Shown here piece after piece: positions 43,490 to 50,999 of a stretch of 64,000 bases of DNA. The translations under genes were made by a program, and so were the position numbers. This DNA is from JAHRAW01 sp965262585 (GTDB lineage Bacteria; Pseudomonadota; Gammaproteobacteria; Arenicellales; Poriferihabitantaceae). Within the stretch, counting starts at the first letter, position 1; every line of letters starts with the position of its first letter. Where the stretch lies: the NCBI GenBank assembly GCA_965262585.1, contig OZ253546.1, forward strand, positions 1,550,001 through 1,614,000. Reading direction: 5' to 3'. The notes under the pieces were generated by a model. It was not told the origin of the DNA, did not search any database, and worked only from the letters and a program-made list of their open reading frames with translations.

Positions 43490-43999
43490 ATGGTTAAGGC
43501 GAGAGAACGAGACGGTGCCCGCAAGGACAATTTTCAGGAACAACTGATTAACGTCCGGCGAGTTTCCAAGGTAGTCAAAGGCGGGCGCATCTTCGGATTT
43601 TCCGCGCTGACCGTAGTCGGCGACGGTGCCGGCCGGGTCGGCATGGGGCGTGGCAAAGCCCGCGAAGTGCCGGTGGCGGTGCAAAAAGCCATGGAAGACG
43701 CCCGCCGTCAAATGTTCAAAGCGCAGTTAAAAGGGCATACCCTTCAATACCCGATGAACGGCCGCCACGGCGCCGCGCGGGTGATGTTGCGCCCGGCCTC
43801 CGAAGGCACTGGCATCATCGCTGGTGGCGCCATGCGCGCGGTGTTCGAAGTGCTGGGAGTGAAAAACGTGTTGGCCAAGGTCATCGGCACCACCAACCCG
43901 GTCAACGTAACCCGCGCCACCATCCAGGCGTTGCGCGACATGCGCGGCGCTGGGTATGTGGCAGGCAAACGCGGCAAGACGGTCGAGGAAATCCGCTAA
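43490..43999 (+). CDS. rpsE: 30S ribosomal protein S5
   Basis: 169 residues. NVRRVSKVVKGGRIFGFSALTVVGD, GRGKAREVPVAVQKAME and PASEGTGIIAGGAMRAVFEV are S5 hallmarks. S5 takes part in decoding fidelity and mRNA entry. It lacks a strong ribosome-binding site. Confidence 0.97.
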   Translation: MVKARERDGARKDNFQEQLINVRRVSKVVKGGRIFGFSALTVVGDGAGRVGMGRGKAREVPVAVQKAMEDARRQMFKAQLKGHTLQYPMNGRHGAARVMLRPASEGTGIIAGGAMRAVFEVLGVKNVLAKVIGTTNPVNVTRATIQALRDMRGAGYVAGKRGKTVEEIR

Positions 44000-44003
44000 G
44001 AAA

Positions 44004-44207
44004 ATGGCAAACGAGAAAAAAACCGCCGGAAAAACCGTACGTGTGACGCTGGTTCGCAGCATACACGGGCGACTGAAAAACCACCGCGCCTGCGCACGCG
44101 GCCTCGGCCTGCGGCGCATGCACCAGACCGTCGAAGTGGCGGACACCCCGGAAAACCGAGGCATGATCAACAAGATTTCATATATGCTGAAGTGCGACCC
44201 ATCCTAA
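44004..44207 (+). CDS. rpmD: 50S ribosomal protein L30
   Basis: 67 residues from the ATG at 44004, four bases after the rpsE stop; the reading from 43956 overlaps rpsE. The core KTVRVTLVRSIHGRLKNHRACARGLGLRRMHQTVEV matches L30. Confidence 0.95.
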   Translation: MANEKKTAGKTVRVTLVRSIHGRLKNHRACARGLGLRRMHQTVEVADTPENRGMINKISYMLKCDPS

Positions 44208-44210
44208 AAA

Positions 44211-44876
44211 ATGACTATGCGACTTAACACACTCAAACCAGCACCGGGCGCTAAAACCGATCGCAAGCGTGTCGCGCGCGGCAGCGGCTCGGGCACCGGC
44301 GGCACCGCCGGGCGCGGCAACAAGGGACAGAAATCACGCTCCGGCGGCTACCACAAGGTCGGCTTCGAGGGCGGCCAGATGCCGTTGCAGCGGCGTTTGC
44401 CGAAGCGCGGCTTTCGCTCTTCAGTGAACCGGCATACCGCCGAGATTCGGTTGCATGAACTCGCCAAAGTGGAAGGCGATGTGGTGGACCTGAAATCATT
44501 GCACAAAGCCGGTGTCATTGGCCTGCACATCACCCGCGCCAAGGCGATTTTGTCCGGCGAAATTGTGCGACCGGTGACCCTGCGCGGGATTGCCGCCAGC
44601 AAAGGCGCGCGCCAGGCTATCGAGAAGGCAGGAGGCACGGTTGAGGAGATAGTGACGCCAAAACCGGTCAAAAAATTAGCCAAAAAATCGGCGCAAAAGC
44701 AGACACCAAAAGCGGCTAAAGAACCGGCACCAAAAGTAGCCGAAGAACCAGCACCAAAAGCGGCCAAAGAACCAGCACCAAAACCAGCCAAAAAAACGAC
44801 CACTAAAAAGCCAGCCGCCAAAAAACCGGCCGCCAAAGACACCCCTGAAAAACCGCAAACGGAGCGGGCAGACTGA
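44211..44876 (+). CDS. rplO: 50S ribosomal protein L15 with a Lys/Ala/Pro-rich tail
   Basis: 221 residues against 144 in E. coli. Residues 1-145 are ordinary L15 (MRLNTLKPAPGAKTDRKRV, GFEGGQMPLQRRLPKRGF, GARQIEKAGG-like end). The remaining about 75 residues repeat Ala-Lys-Glu-Pro-Ala-Pro-Lys and then Lys-Lys-Pro-Ala-Ala-Lys, a basic histone-H1-like tail. An alternative start lies two codons in, at 44217. The stop overlaps the secY ATG (TGATG). Confidence 0.96.
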   Translation: MTMRLNTLKPAPGAKTDRKRVARGSGSGTGGTAGRGNKGQKSRSGGYHKVGFEGGQMPLQRRLPKRGFRSSVNRHTAEIRLHELAKVEGDVVDLKSLHKAGVIGLHITRAKAILSGEIVRPVTLRGIAASKGARQAIEKAGGTVEEIVTPKPVKKLAKKSAQKQTPKAAKEPAPKVAEEPAPKAAKEPAPKPAKKTTTKKPAAKKPAAKDTPEKPQTERAD

Positions 44877-46213
44877 TGGCGCGCGGCGGTTTGGCATCCC
44901 TCGGAATGTTCGGCAATCTGTCCGAACTGAAGCAGCGCATATTGTTTGTGCTCGGCGCCATGGTGGTGTTCCGAGTCGGCGCCCACGTGCCGGTGCCGGG
45001 AGTTGATCCGGCCGCCATCGCCGCGTTGTTCGAGCAAACCAAGGGCTCCATCGTTCAAGTGTTCAACATGTTTTCCGGCGGCGCCCTGAGCCGCTTGTCG
45101 ATATTCGCCCTCGGCGTCATGCCCTACATCTCGGCCTCCATCATCATGCAAATGATGACCGCGGTGGTGCCGAAACTCGAGCAGTTGAAAAAAGAAGGCG
45201 AGTCGGGACGCCGAAAAATCACCCAATACACCCGTTATTTCACCGTGGTGCTGGCGCTGTTTCAGGGCTTCGGCATCGCCGTGGCCATCGAGAGCCAGCA
45301 AGTCGGCGGTAGCCCGGTGATCCTGATTCCGGGGCTTGGTTTCAAGATTACCACCGCCGCGTCTCTGGTGGCGGGCACCATGTTCCTGGTGTGGCTGGGC
45401 GAGCAAATCTCGGAGCGCGGCATCGGCAACGGCATTTCACTGATCATTTTCGGCTCCATCGTTGCCGGGCTTCCGTCAGCGGTGGCCGGCACGCTGGAAC
45501 TGGCGCGCACCGGCGCATTTTCCCCGCTCGGCGTGCTGGCGTTGTTTGTCGGCGCCATGATAGTCACTTATTTCGTGGTGTTCGTGGAGCGCGGCCAACG
45601 CCGCATCACGGTGAACTACGCCAAACGCCAGCAAGGCCGGAAAATGCTCGCCGGGCAGAGCAGCCATCTGCCGCTCAAACTCAACATGGCCGGGGTGATT
45701 CCGCCGATTTTCGCGTCCAGCCTGATTCTGTTCCCGGCCAGCCTCGGTAGTTGGTTCGGGCAGGCCGAGGGAATGGGCTGGCTGCGGGACATCGCCACCA
45801 CGCTACAGCCCGGGCAACCGGTCTACACGTTGCTGTATGGCGGCATGATCGTCTTTTTCTGTTTCTTTTATACCGCCATGGTGTTCAACCCCACCGACAT
45901 CGCCGACAACCTGAAGCGTTCCGGGGCTTTCATACCGGGCATCCGACCGGGCGCGCAAAGCGCCAAATATATCGACAGCGTGGTGTCCAAACTAACGCTG
46001 ATTGGCGCCATTTACATCACCTTTGTCTGCCTGATACCGGAGTTTTTAATCGTCAAGTGGAGCGTGCCGTTTTACTTCGGCGGCACTTCGCTTTTGATCA
46101 TCGTGGTGGTGACCATGGATTTGATCTCCCAGGTGCAGTCCCACTTAATGTCGCGGCAATACGAAAGCATCCTGAAAAAGTCTTCGCTAACCCGGCCCCA
46201 GGGCATCCGATGA
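44876..46213 (+). CDS. secY: Preprotein translocase subunit SecY
   Basis: 445 residues with ten membrane helices, the protein-conducting channel of the inner membrane. Signatures are ALGVMPYISASIIMQMM near the plug, EQISERGIGNGISLIIF, and the cytoplasmic loop RRITVNYAKRQQGRKM that contacts SecA or the ribosome. It is translationally coupled to rplO and followed by rpmJ, as in E. coli. Confidence 0.97.
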   Translation: MARGGLASLGMFGNLSELKQRILFVLGAMVVFRVGAHVPVPGVDPAAIAALFEQTKGSIVQVFNMFSGGALSRLSIFALGVMPYISASIIMQMMTAVVPKLEQLKKEGESGRRKITQYTRYFTVVLALFQGFGIAVAIESQQVGGSPVILIPGLGFKITTAASLVAGTMFLVWLGEQISERGIGNGISLIIFGSIVAGLPSAVAGTLELARTGAFSPLGVLALFVGAMIVTYFVVFVERGQRRITVNYAKRQQGRKMLAGQSSHLPLKLNMAGVIPPIFASSLILFPASLGSWFGQAEGMGWLRDIATTLQPGQPVYTLLYGGMIVFFCFFYTAMVFNPTDIADNLKRSGAFIPGIRPGAQSAKYIDSVVSKLTLIGAIYITFVCLIPEFLIVKWSVPFYFGGTSLLIIVVVTMDLISQVQSHLMSRQYESILKKSSLTRPQGIR

Positions 46214-46255
46214 TGAACACGGTACTTATGGGGCGAAAACTTTCGAGGCAATGAA

Positions 46256-46369
46256 ATGAAAGTACGAGCATCAGTAAAGAAAATGTGCAGAAACTGCAAA
46301 ATCGTCCGCCGCAACCGAGTGGTGCGGGTAATTTGCACCGATCCCAGGCATAAGCAGCGCCAGGGCTAA
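46256..46369 (+). CDS. rpmJ: 50S ribosomal protein L36
   Basis: A 37-residue protein, starting at an ATG 42 bp after secY and ending TAA at 46367-46369. It reads MKVRASVKKMCRNCKIV, then VICTDPRHKQRQG. The Cys11, Cys14, Cys27, His32 set makes the zinc ribbon of the C+ form. Confidence 0.95.
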   Translation: MKVRASVKKMCRNCKIVRRNRVVRVICTDPRHKQRQG

Positions 46370-46390
46370 CGACCAGGGCTAACGCGCGAA

Positions 46391-46419
46391 TTGAAGTACG
46401 CGGGGATTTTTGCTAGAAT
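46391..46419 (+). promoter_or_regulatory. Internal promoter of the alpha operon
   Basis: TTGAAG at 46391-46396 and TAGAAT at 46414-46419 are 17 bp apart, with TGC directly before the -10 (extended -10). It lies 84 bp upstream of rpsM, in the gap after rpmJ, so rpsM-rpsK-rpsD-rpoA-rplQ can be transcribed separately from spc. Confidence 0.75.
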
Positions 46420-46502
46420 ACCGCGCCTTTGGAAATCCCGCGCCGAACCACAACGCAGACCGCAAGACAGATTAAAGTAGAGACCAAATTGGAGACCAGA
46501 AA

Positions 46503-46859
46503 GTGGCACGAATTGCCGGCATAAACCTGCCGAACCATAAGCACATCGAGATTGGCCTGACCGTGATTTACGGCATTGGCCGGCCGGCCGCGCGCAAGAT
46601 TTGCGCCGCCGCCGGCATCGATCGCGCTACCAAGGTTCAGGATATCAGCGACGCCGAGGCGGAGAAACTGCGCACCGAGATCGCCCGGTATGAAGTCGAG
46701 GGCGACTTGCGCCGCGCCGTATCCATCAACATCAAGCGCCTGATGGACCTCGGCGCCTACCGGGGGCTGCGACATCGCCGCGGGTTGCCGGTCAACGGAC
46801 AACGCACCAAAACCAATGCGCGCACCCGTAAGGGGCCGCGCCGCGCCGTCAAGAAATAA
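46503..46859 (+). CDS. rpsM: 30S ribosomal protein S13
   Basis: 118 residues from a GTG start. MARIAGINLPNHKHIEIGLT and the C-terminal GLRHRRGLPVNGQRTKTNART are S13 hallmarks. S13 contacts P-site tRNA and forms bridges with the 50S head. First gene after the internal alpha promoter. Confidence 0.97.
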   Translation: MARIAGINLPNHKHIEIGLTVIYGIGRPAARKICAAAGIDRATKVQDISDAEAEKLRTEIARYEVEGDLRRAVSINIKRLMDLGAYRGLRHRRGLPVNGQRTKTNARTRKGPRRAVKK

Positions 46860-46889
46860 ACGGCGAAAAGCAAAAGGTAACGACATATC

Positions 46890-47288
46890 ATGGCAAAAAG
46901 CACACCCGGCAAAACCAAGACCAAGGCCAGAGTCCGAAAAACTGTGACCGAGGGAGTGGCGCATATCCACGCCACCTTCAACAACACCATCATCACCATC
47001 TCGGACCGCCACGGCGACACCCTGTGCTGGGCCTCAGCCGGCAACTCCGGCTTCAAGGGCTCGCGAAAAAGCACGCCGTTCGCCGCCCAGATGGCGGCCG
47101 AAAGTTGTGGCAAACGCGCCCAGGAACTCGGCGTCAAGCAACTCGAAGTGAAAATCAAGGGGCCGGGCCCGGGACGCGAGTCGGCGGTGCGTTCGCTCAA
47201 CGCCCTGGGGTTTGAAATCCATTCGATTTCCGACATCACTCCGATTCCCCATAACGGCTGCCGCCCGCCCAAACGCCGTCGCGTGTAG
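46890..47288 (+). CDS. rpsK: 30S ribosomal protein S11
   Basis: 132 residues with a slightly long basic N-terminus. GVAHIHATFNNTIITISDRHG and IHSISDITPIPHNGCRPPKRRRV are diagnostic of S11, a platform protein. Confidence 0.98.
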   Translation: MAKSTPGKTKTKARVRKTVTEGVAHIHATFNNTIITISDRHGDTLCWASAGNSGFKGSRKSTPFAAQMAAESCGKRAQELGVKQLEVKIKGPGPGRESAVRSLNALGFEIHSISDITPIPHNGCRPPKRRRV

Positions 47289-47321
47289 GCGAAAGTTTCC
47301 GCCCGAACAAGGTAAATAACC

Positions 47322-47945
47322 ATGGCAAGATATATAGGCCCCACCTGCAAACTCGCGCGTCGCGAAGGAACTGATTTGTTCCTCAAAAGCCCGGCGCGCA
47401 ACATCGACTCGAAGTGCAAATTCGACCGTGCGCCGGGGGTAAAATCCGGTGGCCGCCGTCCGCGTACCACGGTATACGGCACCCAACTGCGTGAAAAACA
47501 GAAACTGCGCCGTATGTACGGCGTGCTGGAAAAACAGTTTCGCGGCTACTACAAAGAAGCCGCGCGTATTCCGGGTTCCACCGGCCTCAACCTGTTGCGG
47601 CTGCTGGAAACGCGGCTCGACAACGTCGTCTATCGCATGGGATTTGGGGTAACACGCGCCGAATCGCGCCAGTTGGTGAGTCACAAGTCGGTGATGGTCA
47701 ACGGGCGCAAGGTCAATGTCGCTTCCTATCAGGTCAAGCCCGGAGACGAAGTCGAGATCGCCGAAAAAAGCAAGAAGCAACTACGGATCAAGTCGGCCCT
47801 TGAAATCGGCGAGCAGATTGGGTTTGTCCCGTGGGTTGAAGTGGATTTGAAATCAGTCAAGGGGCAGTTCAGGGTTTTGCCCGAGCGCGCCGACCTTTCG
47901 CCGGACATCAACGAAGCCCTGGTGGTCGCGCTTTATTCCAAATAG
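47322..47945 (+). CDS. rpsD: 30S ribosomal protein S4
   Basis: 207 residues. MARYIGPTCKLARREGTDL and the S4 domain VTRAESRQLVSHKSVMVNG are clear. No zinc-binding Cys set is present at the N-terminus (C- form). S4 nucleates 30S assembly and, in E. coli, represses this operon. Confidence 0.97.
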   Translation: MARYIGPTCKLARREGTDLFLKSPARNIDSKCKFDRAPGVKSGGRRPRTTVYGTQLREKQKLRRMYGVLEKQFRGYYKEAARIPGSTGLNLLRLLETRLDNVVYRMGFGVTRAESRQLVSHKSVMVNGRKVNVASYQVKPGDEVEIAEKSKKQLRIKSALEIGEQIGFVPWVEVDLKSVKGQFRVLPERADLSPDINEALVVALYSK

Positions 47946-48003
47946 CCCGCTTAAGTTATCTTGAACCTTATTTTTTAATTTCTTCGTATACAGAGGAGCA
48001 TAG

Positions 48004-49038
48004 ATGCAGGACCCCACTATCGAATTTCTCAGGCCGCGCCTGGTAGAAGCAAAGAACATCGATGATAAACATTCCCGCATAACCATCGAACCCCTTGAAC
48101 GGGGCTTCGGTCATACGCTGGGCAATGCGCTTCGTCGCATTCTGCTTTCGTCCATGCCCGGTTGCGCGATTACCGATGCGCGCATTGAGGGTGTTCTTCA
48201 TGAATACTCGGCCCTGGAAGGCGTGCAGGAAGATGTCATTGACATTCTGCTCAACCTGAAAAGCCTGGCGCTGACCATGCACACCCGAGATGAAGCGGTT
48301 CTTTCCCTGAAAAAGAAAGGGCCGGGAGTGGTGCGCGCCGCCGATATCGAACTCATCGACGATATTGATGTGGTCGACCCCGACCATCACATCGCCACCC
48401 TGTCCAAGGACGCCAAACTCGACATGGAATTCACCGTGCGCCGTGGCCGAGGTTACGAGACCGCCGAAAGCCGCTTGCGGGACACCGATGAAACCCGTGC
48501 GGTGGGAGTGATTCATCTGGATGCGTCTTTCAGCCCCATCAGCCGGATTTCCTACACGGTGGAAGATGCGCGGGTTGAACAGCGCACCGACCTCAATCGC
48601 CTGGTGATCGAGATCGAATCCAACGGCTCCATCGACCCGGAAACCGCGGTGCGTCGGGCGGCCACCATTTTGCACGACCAGATTTCGGTGTTCGTGAACC
48701 TCGAGGAATCCCTGGTGCAGAGTCAGGCCGAAGAAGAGCCGGAAATCGACCCGGTGCTGCTAAAGCCGGTGGACGACTTGGAGTTGACGGTGCGCTCGGC
48801 CAACTGCCTCAAGGCGGAGAGCATTTATTACATCGGCGACCTCGTGCAGCACACCGAAACCGAATTGCTGAAGACCCCCAACCTCGGTAAAAAGTCGCTG
48901 ACGGAAATCAAAGACGTGCTGGCCCAGCGCAATCTGGCACTGGGCGCCAAACTGGAAAACTGGCCACCGGCGTCGCTGGTGAAGAACGACCAAGCCACCG
49001 GCCTGGGTGGCCTGGGCGGCATGGGACTGGGTTTGTAA
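48004..49038 (+). CDS. rpoA: RNA polymerase alpha subunit
   Basis: 344 residues against 329 in E. coli. The N-terminal dimerisation domain contains LERGFGHTLGNALRRILLSSM; the C-terminal domain, LLKPVDDLELTVRSANCLKAE through LGKKSLTEIKDVLAQRNLALG, keeps the DNA-contact Arg region that binds UP elements and activators. The extra C-terminal residues form a short Gly/Leu repeat (GLGGLGGMGLGL). A GAGGAG ribosome-binding site precedes the ATG. Confidence 0.98.
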   Translation: MQDPTIEFLRPRLVEAKNIDDKHSRITIEPLERGFGHTLGNALRRILLSSMPGCAITDARIEGVLHEYSALEGVQEDVIDILLNLKSLALTMHTRDEAVLSLKKKGPGVVRAADIELIDDIDVVDPDHHIATLSKDAKLDMEFTVRRGRGYETAESRLRDTDETRAVGVIHLDASFSPISRISYTVEDARVEQRTDLNRLVIEIESNGSIDPETAVRRAATILHDQISVFVNLEESLVQSQAEEEPEIDPVLLKPVDDLELTVRSANCLKAESIYYIGDLVQHTETELLKTPNLGKKSLTEIKDVLAQRNLALGAKLENWPPASLVKNDQATGLGGLGGMGLGL

Positions 49039-49040
49039 TC

Positions 49041-49445
49041 ATGCGCCACAAAAAAGCCGGGCGCCGCCTCAACCGCAACGCCTCTCACCGAAAAGCCATG
49101 TTCAGCAACATGGCGGCATCGCTGTTTCTCCACGAGCAGATAAAGACCACGCTGCCCAAAGCCAAGGAATTGCGCCGCATCGCTGAACCGCTGATTACGC
49201 TGGCGAAAACCGCCAGCGTCGCCAACCGCCGCACCGCTTTCGCGCGCCTCCGCGAACGCGAAATTGTCGGCAAACTATTCGACGACCTCGGCCCCCACTT
49301 CGCCGATCGTCCGGGCGGCTACCTCAGAATCCTCAAATGCGGCCACCGCCCCGGCGACAGCGCACCCATGGCATATGTGCAGTTGGTGGGACGGGAAATC
49401 GAGGTTGCGGCGGAAGAGACCGTGGAAGAATCTGATGAAAAATAA
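49041..49445 (+). CDS. rplQ: 50S ribosomal protein L17
   Basis: 134 residues. MRHKKAGRRLNRNASHRKAMF and the GGYLRILKCGHRPGDSAPMA segment identify L17. Last gene of the ribosomal supercluster, 2 bp after rpoA, with a short acidic tail. Confidence 0.97.
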   Translation: MRHKKAGRRLNRNASHRKAMFSNMAASLFLHEQIKTTLPKAKELRRIAEPLITLAKTASVANRRTAFARLREREIVGKLFDDLGPHFADRPGGYLRILKCGHRPGDSAPMAYVQLVGREIEVAAEETVEESDEK

Positions 49446-49457
49446 CGGACGAATCAA

Positions 49458-49571
49458 GTGGATGACAAGTCCATAGTTAAATGGAAGAGCGTGGTCGCGA
49501 TAATTTTGCTGATTTTTGTTACAGTCGGCACTTCGTTTATGGAAAAACAAATCTTCTTAAAACTAAACTGA
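49458..49571 (+). CDS. Putative single-helix membrane peptide
   Basis: A 37-residue frame with a GTG start 12 bp after rplQ. It has a charged N-terminus and one membrane helix (VVAIILLIFVTVGTSF). No family is recognised. A short hydrophobic frame can arise by chance, so this is tentative. It lies 9 bp before the antitoxin gene. Confidence 0.3.
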   Translation: MDDKSIVKWKSVVAIILLIFVTVGTSFMEKQIFLKLN

Positions 49572-49580
49572 GATGAAGTC

Positions 49581-49781
49581 ATGGCAAAACTCGCTATTAA
49601 AGAAATGAGCATTGAGGATAAAATAGCAACCATGGAGGAGATTTGGAATGACTTATGCCAGCAGGGAAAAATAGAATCTCCTCCATGGCACGGAGATGTT
49701 TTGCGTGCGCGCGAAGCGAGTGGCGAGGTACCGATGGATTGGGATGTGGCAAAGGAACAACTTTTGGCACAATTTAAGTGA
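49581..49781 (+). CDS. Antitoxin of the addiction-module component family
   Basis: 66 residues, acidic, matching the small 'putative addiction module component' antitoxins usually paired with RelE/ParE toxins: MSIEDKIATMEEIWNDL then PWHGDVLRAREA and a C-terminal VPMDWDVAKEQL. The frame is intact. Its stop overlaps the GTG of the following toxin gene (GTGA), the usual TA coupling, but that toxin is broken. It may therefore be an orphan remnant or still block related toxins elsewhere. Confidence 0.8.
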   Translation: MAKLAIKEMSIEDKIATMEEIWNDLCQQGKIESPPWHGDVLRAREASGEVPMDWDVAKEQLLAQFK

Positions 49782-50073
49782 GGTTGCGGCTGCTTCCTTC
49801 CTCGGCGATGGATTTAGCCGGGGGCGGCAGTTTTACGAGCGGTAGGCGCCGGGCTTGGGAGCGTATTTTATGAGTTCGTTGTTTTCGGATATCGACTCGC
49901 TAATCATTTACAATAAAATACACGAAGTGGTTTTTGGCAAATTTTACCGCATGCTTTCACGGCGGTTTCCATTTGCTGTTTATTACCTTGTCGAAGGTGA
50001 CGAAGTGATAGTGCATGCAGTGCTGGATTGTCGAAAAAGTCTGGCACGAATTAGGGAAAGATTAAACCCCTGA
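49778..50073 (+). pseudogene. Broken RelE/ParE-family toxin
   Basis: Starting from the GTG at 49778, the frame reads LRLLPSSAMDLAG like a ParE N-terminus, then loses homology. In the +1-shifted frame it continues GRQFYER-stop-APGLGAYFMSSLFSDIDSL and on through RRFPFAVYYLVEGDEVIVHAVLDCRKS to 50073. One extra G in the GGGGG run near 49822 plus reading TAG at about 49843 as CAG would restore a full-length toxin of about 98 residues. So the gene has both a frameshift and a nonsense mutation. The intact antitoxin lies directly upstream. The 72-residue frame beginning inside it is only the 3' half. Confidence 0.82.
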
Positions 50074-50208
50074 CCGCGAGTTGGCTCCATAAAATCTCCT
50101 TACCTCAACTGACGCAACCCCGAATTTCTGCTGATGTTGATGGCGGCGGTTTCCCGGCCATGCACAGCCCATGAGTTTCATCTGGCCGCCTGCCAAAACC
50201 GAAAAATT

Positions 50209-50865
50209 ATGATACCTGTCAAACAAGCCGGCAAGACCGGCCGCTGGGCGGCGCGGCAAAACCGCGACCCGTTCGTCCAAGCCGCCCGCCGTGGCGGTTT
50301 TCGCGCTCGATCGGTTTTCAAACTCAAACAAATCGACCGCAAGTATCGCCTCATCAAACCCGATTCGCTAATCCTGGACCTCGGCGCCGCCCCGGGCAGT
50401 TGGTGTCAATACGCCGTACGCCAGATTGGCGCCGCGGGCCGGATAGTCGCGGTGGATCTGCTGGCTATGGAAGCCGTCGAAAAAGTGAACTTTATCCACG
50501 GAGATTTCACTAATGATAAGGTGGTTGAGGAAATTCTGGCCGCCTTCGATGGCCGCCCGCCGGACCTTGTTTTATCCGATATGGCCCCCAATATTAGTGG
50601 TATATCCAGCACCGACCAAGCACATATGGAAACCCTGCAACAGGCCGTTTTGGAATTTTGCCGATACCGGATGAGGCCGGGCGGGGCACTGCTGACCAAG
50701 CTATTCGCAGGCGAATCCGAATCCATCATCCGAAAACAACTGGGCGATTGCTTCGCACGGACGCACGCCATAAAACCGGATGCGTCTCGCCCGCAATCCA
50801 GAGAAATTTATCTGCTGGCACGGGGCTGTAAAGGGCGTGCCACAAAGGGCGTGAAAGAGGCGTAA
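50209..50865 (+). CDS. rlmE: 23S rRNA 2'-O-ribose U2552 methyltransferase
   Basis: 218 residues from the ATG at 50209. The catalytic tetrad falls at the same numbers as E. coli RlmE/FtsJ: Lys38 (RSVFKLK), Asp124 (VLSDMAPN), Lys164 (LLTKLFAGE) and Glu199 (SREIYLLARG). The SAM motif is ILDLGAAPGSWCQYA. It methylates U2552 in the ribosomal A loop and is encoded before ftsH, as in E. coli. A reading from 50134 adds non-homologous sequence. Confidence 0.95.
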   Translation: MIPVKQAGKTGRWAARQNRDPFVQAARRGGFRARSVFKLKQIDRKYRLIKPDSLILDLGAAPGSWCQYAVRQIGAAGRIVAVDLLAMEAVEKVNFIHGDFTNDKVVEEILAAFDGRPPDLVLSDMAPNISGISSTDQAHMETLQQAVLEFCRYRMRPGGALLTKLFAGESESIIRKQLGDCFARTHAIKPDASRPQSREIYLLARGCKGRATKGVKEA

Positions 50866-50882
50866 TCAAGCACCGAATGACT

Positions 50883-50888
50883 TATACT
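50883..50888 (+). promoter_or_regulatory. -10 candidate upstream of ftsH
   Basis: TATACT in ACTTATACTGAAC lies about 117 bp before the ftsH ATG, in the spacer after rlmE. No good -35 is visible at 17 bp. It could provide ftsH with its own promoter, as in many bacteria. Confidence 0.35.
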
Positions 50889-50999
50889 GAACATACGGGT
50901 GATATGAGTCGATGACCTGAGCCAGTGACATGAGCCGCCGAAACGGGTTTGACGCGGCTTGAAACGCGAACATTAAATGAGAAAATTGCATTGTCCAAC

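Noticed and set aside
49870..50073. A stand-alone small toxin of 68 codons
   Set aside because: Alignment across frames shows it is the 3' half of a ParE-like toxin gene broken by a frameshift and a stop.
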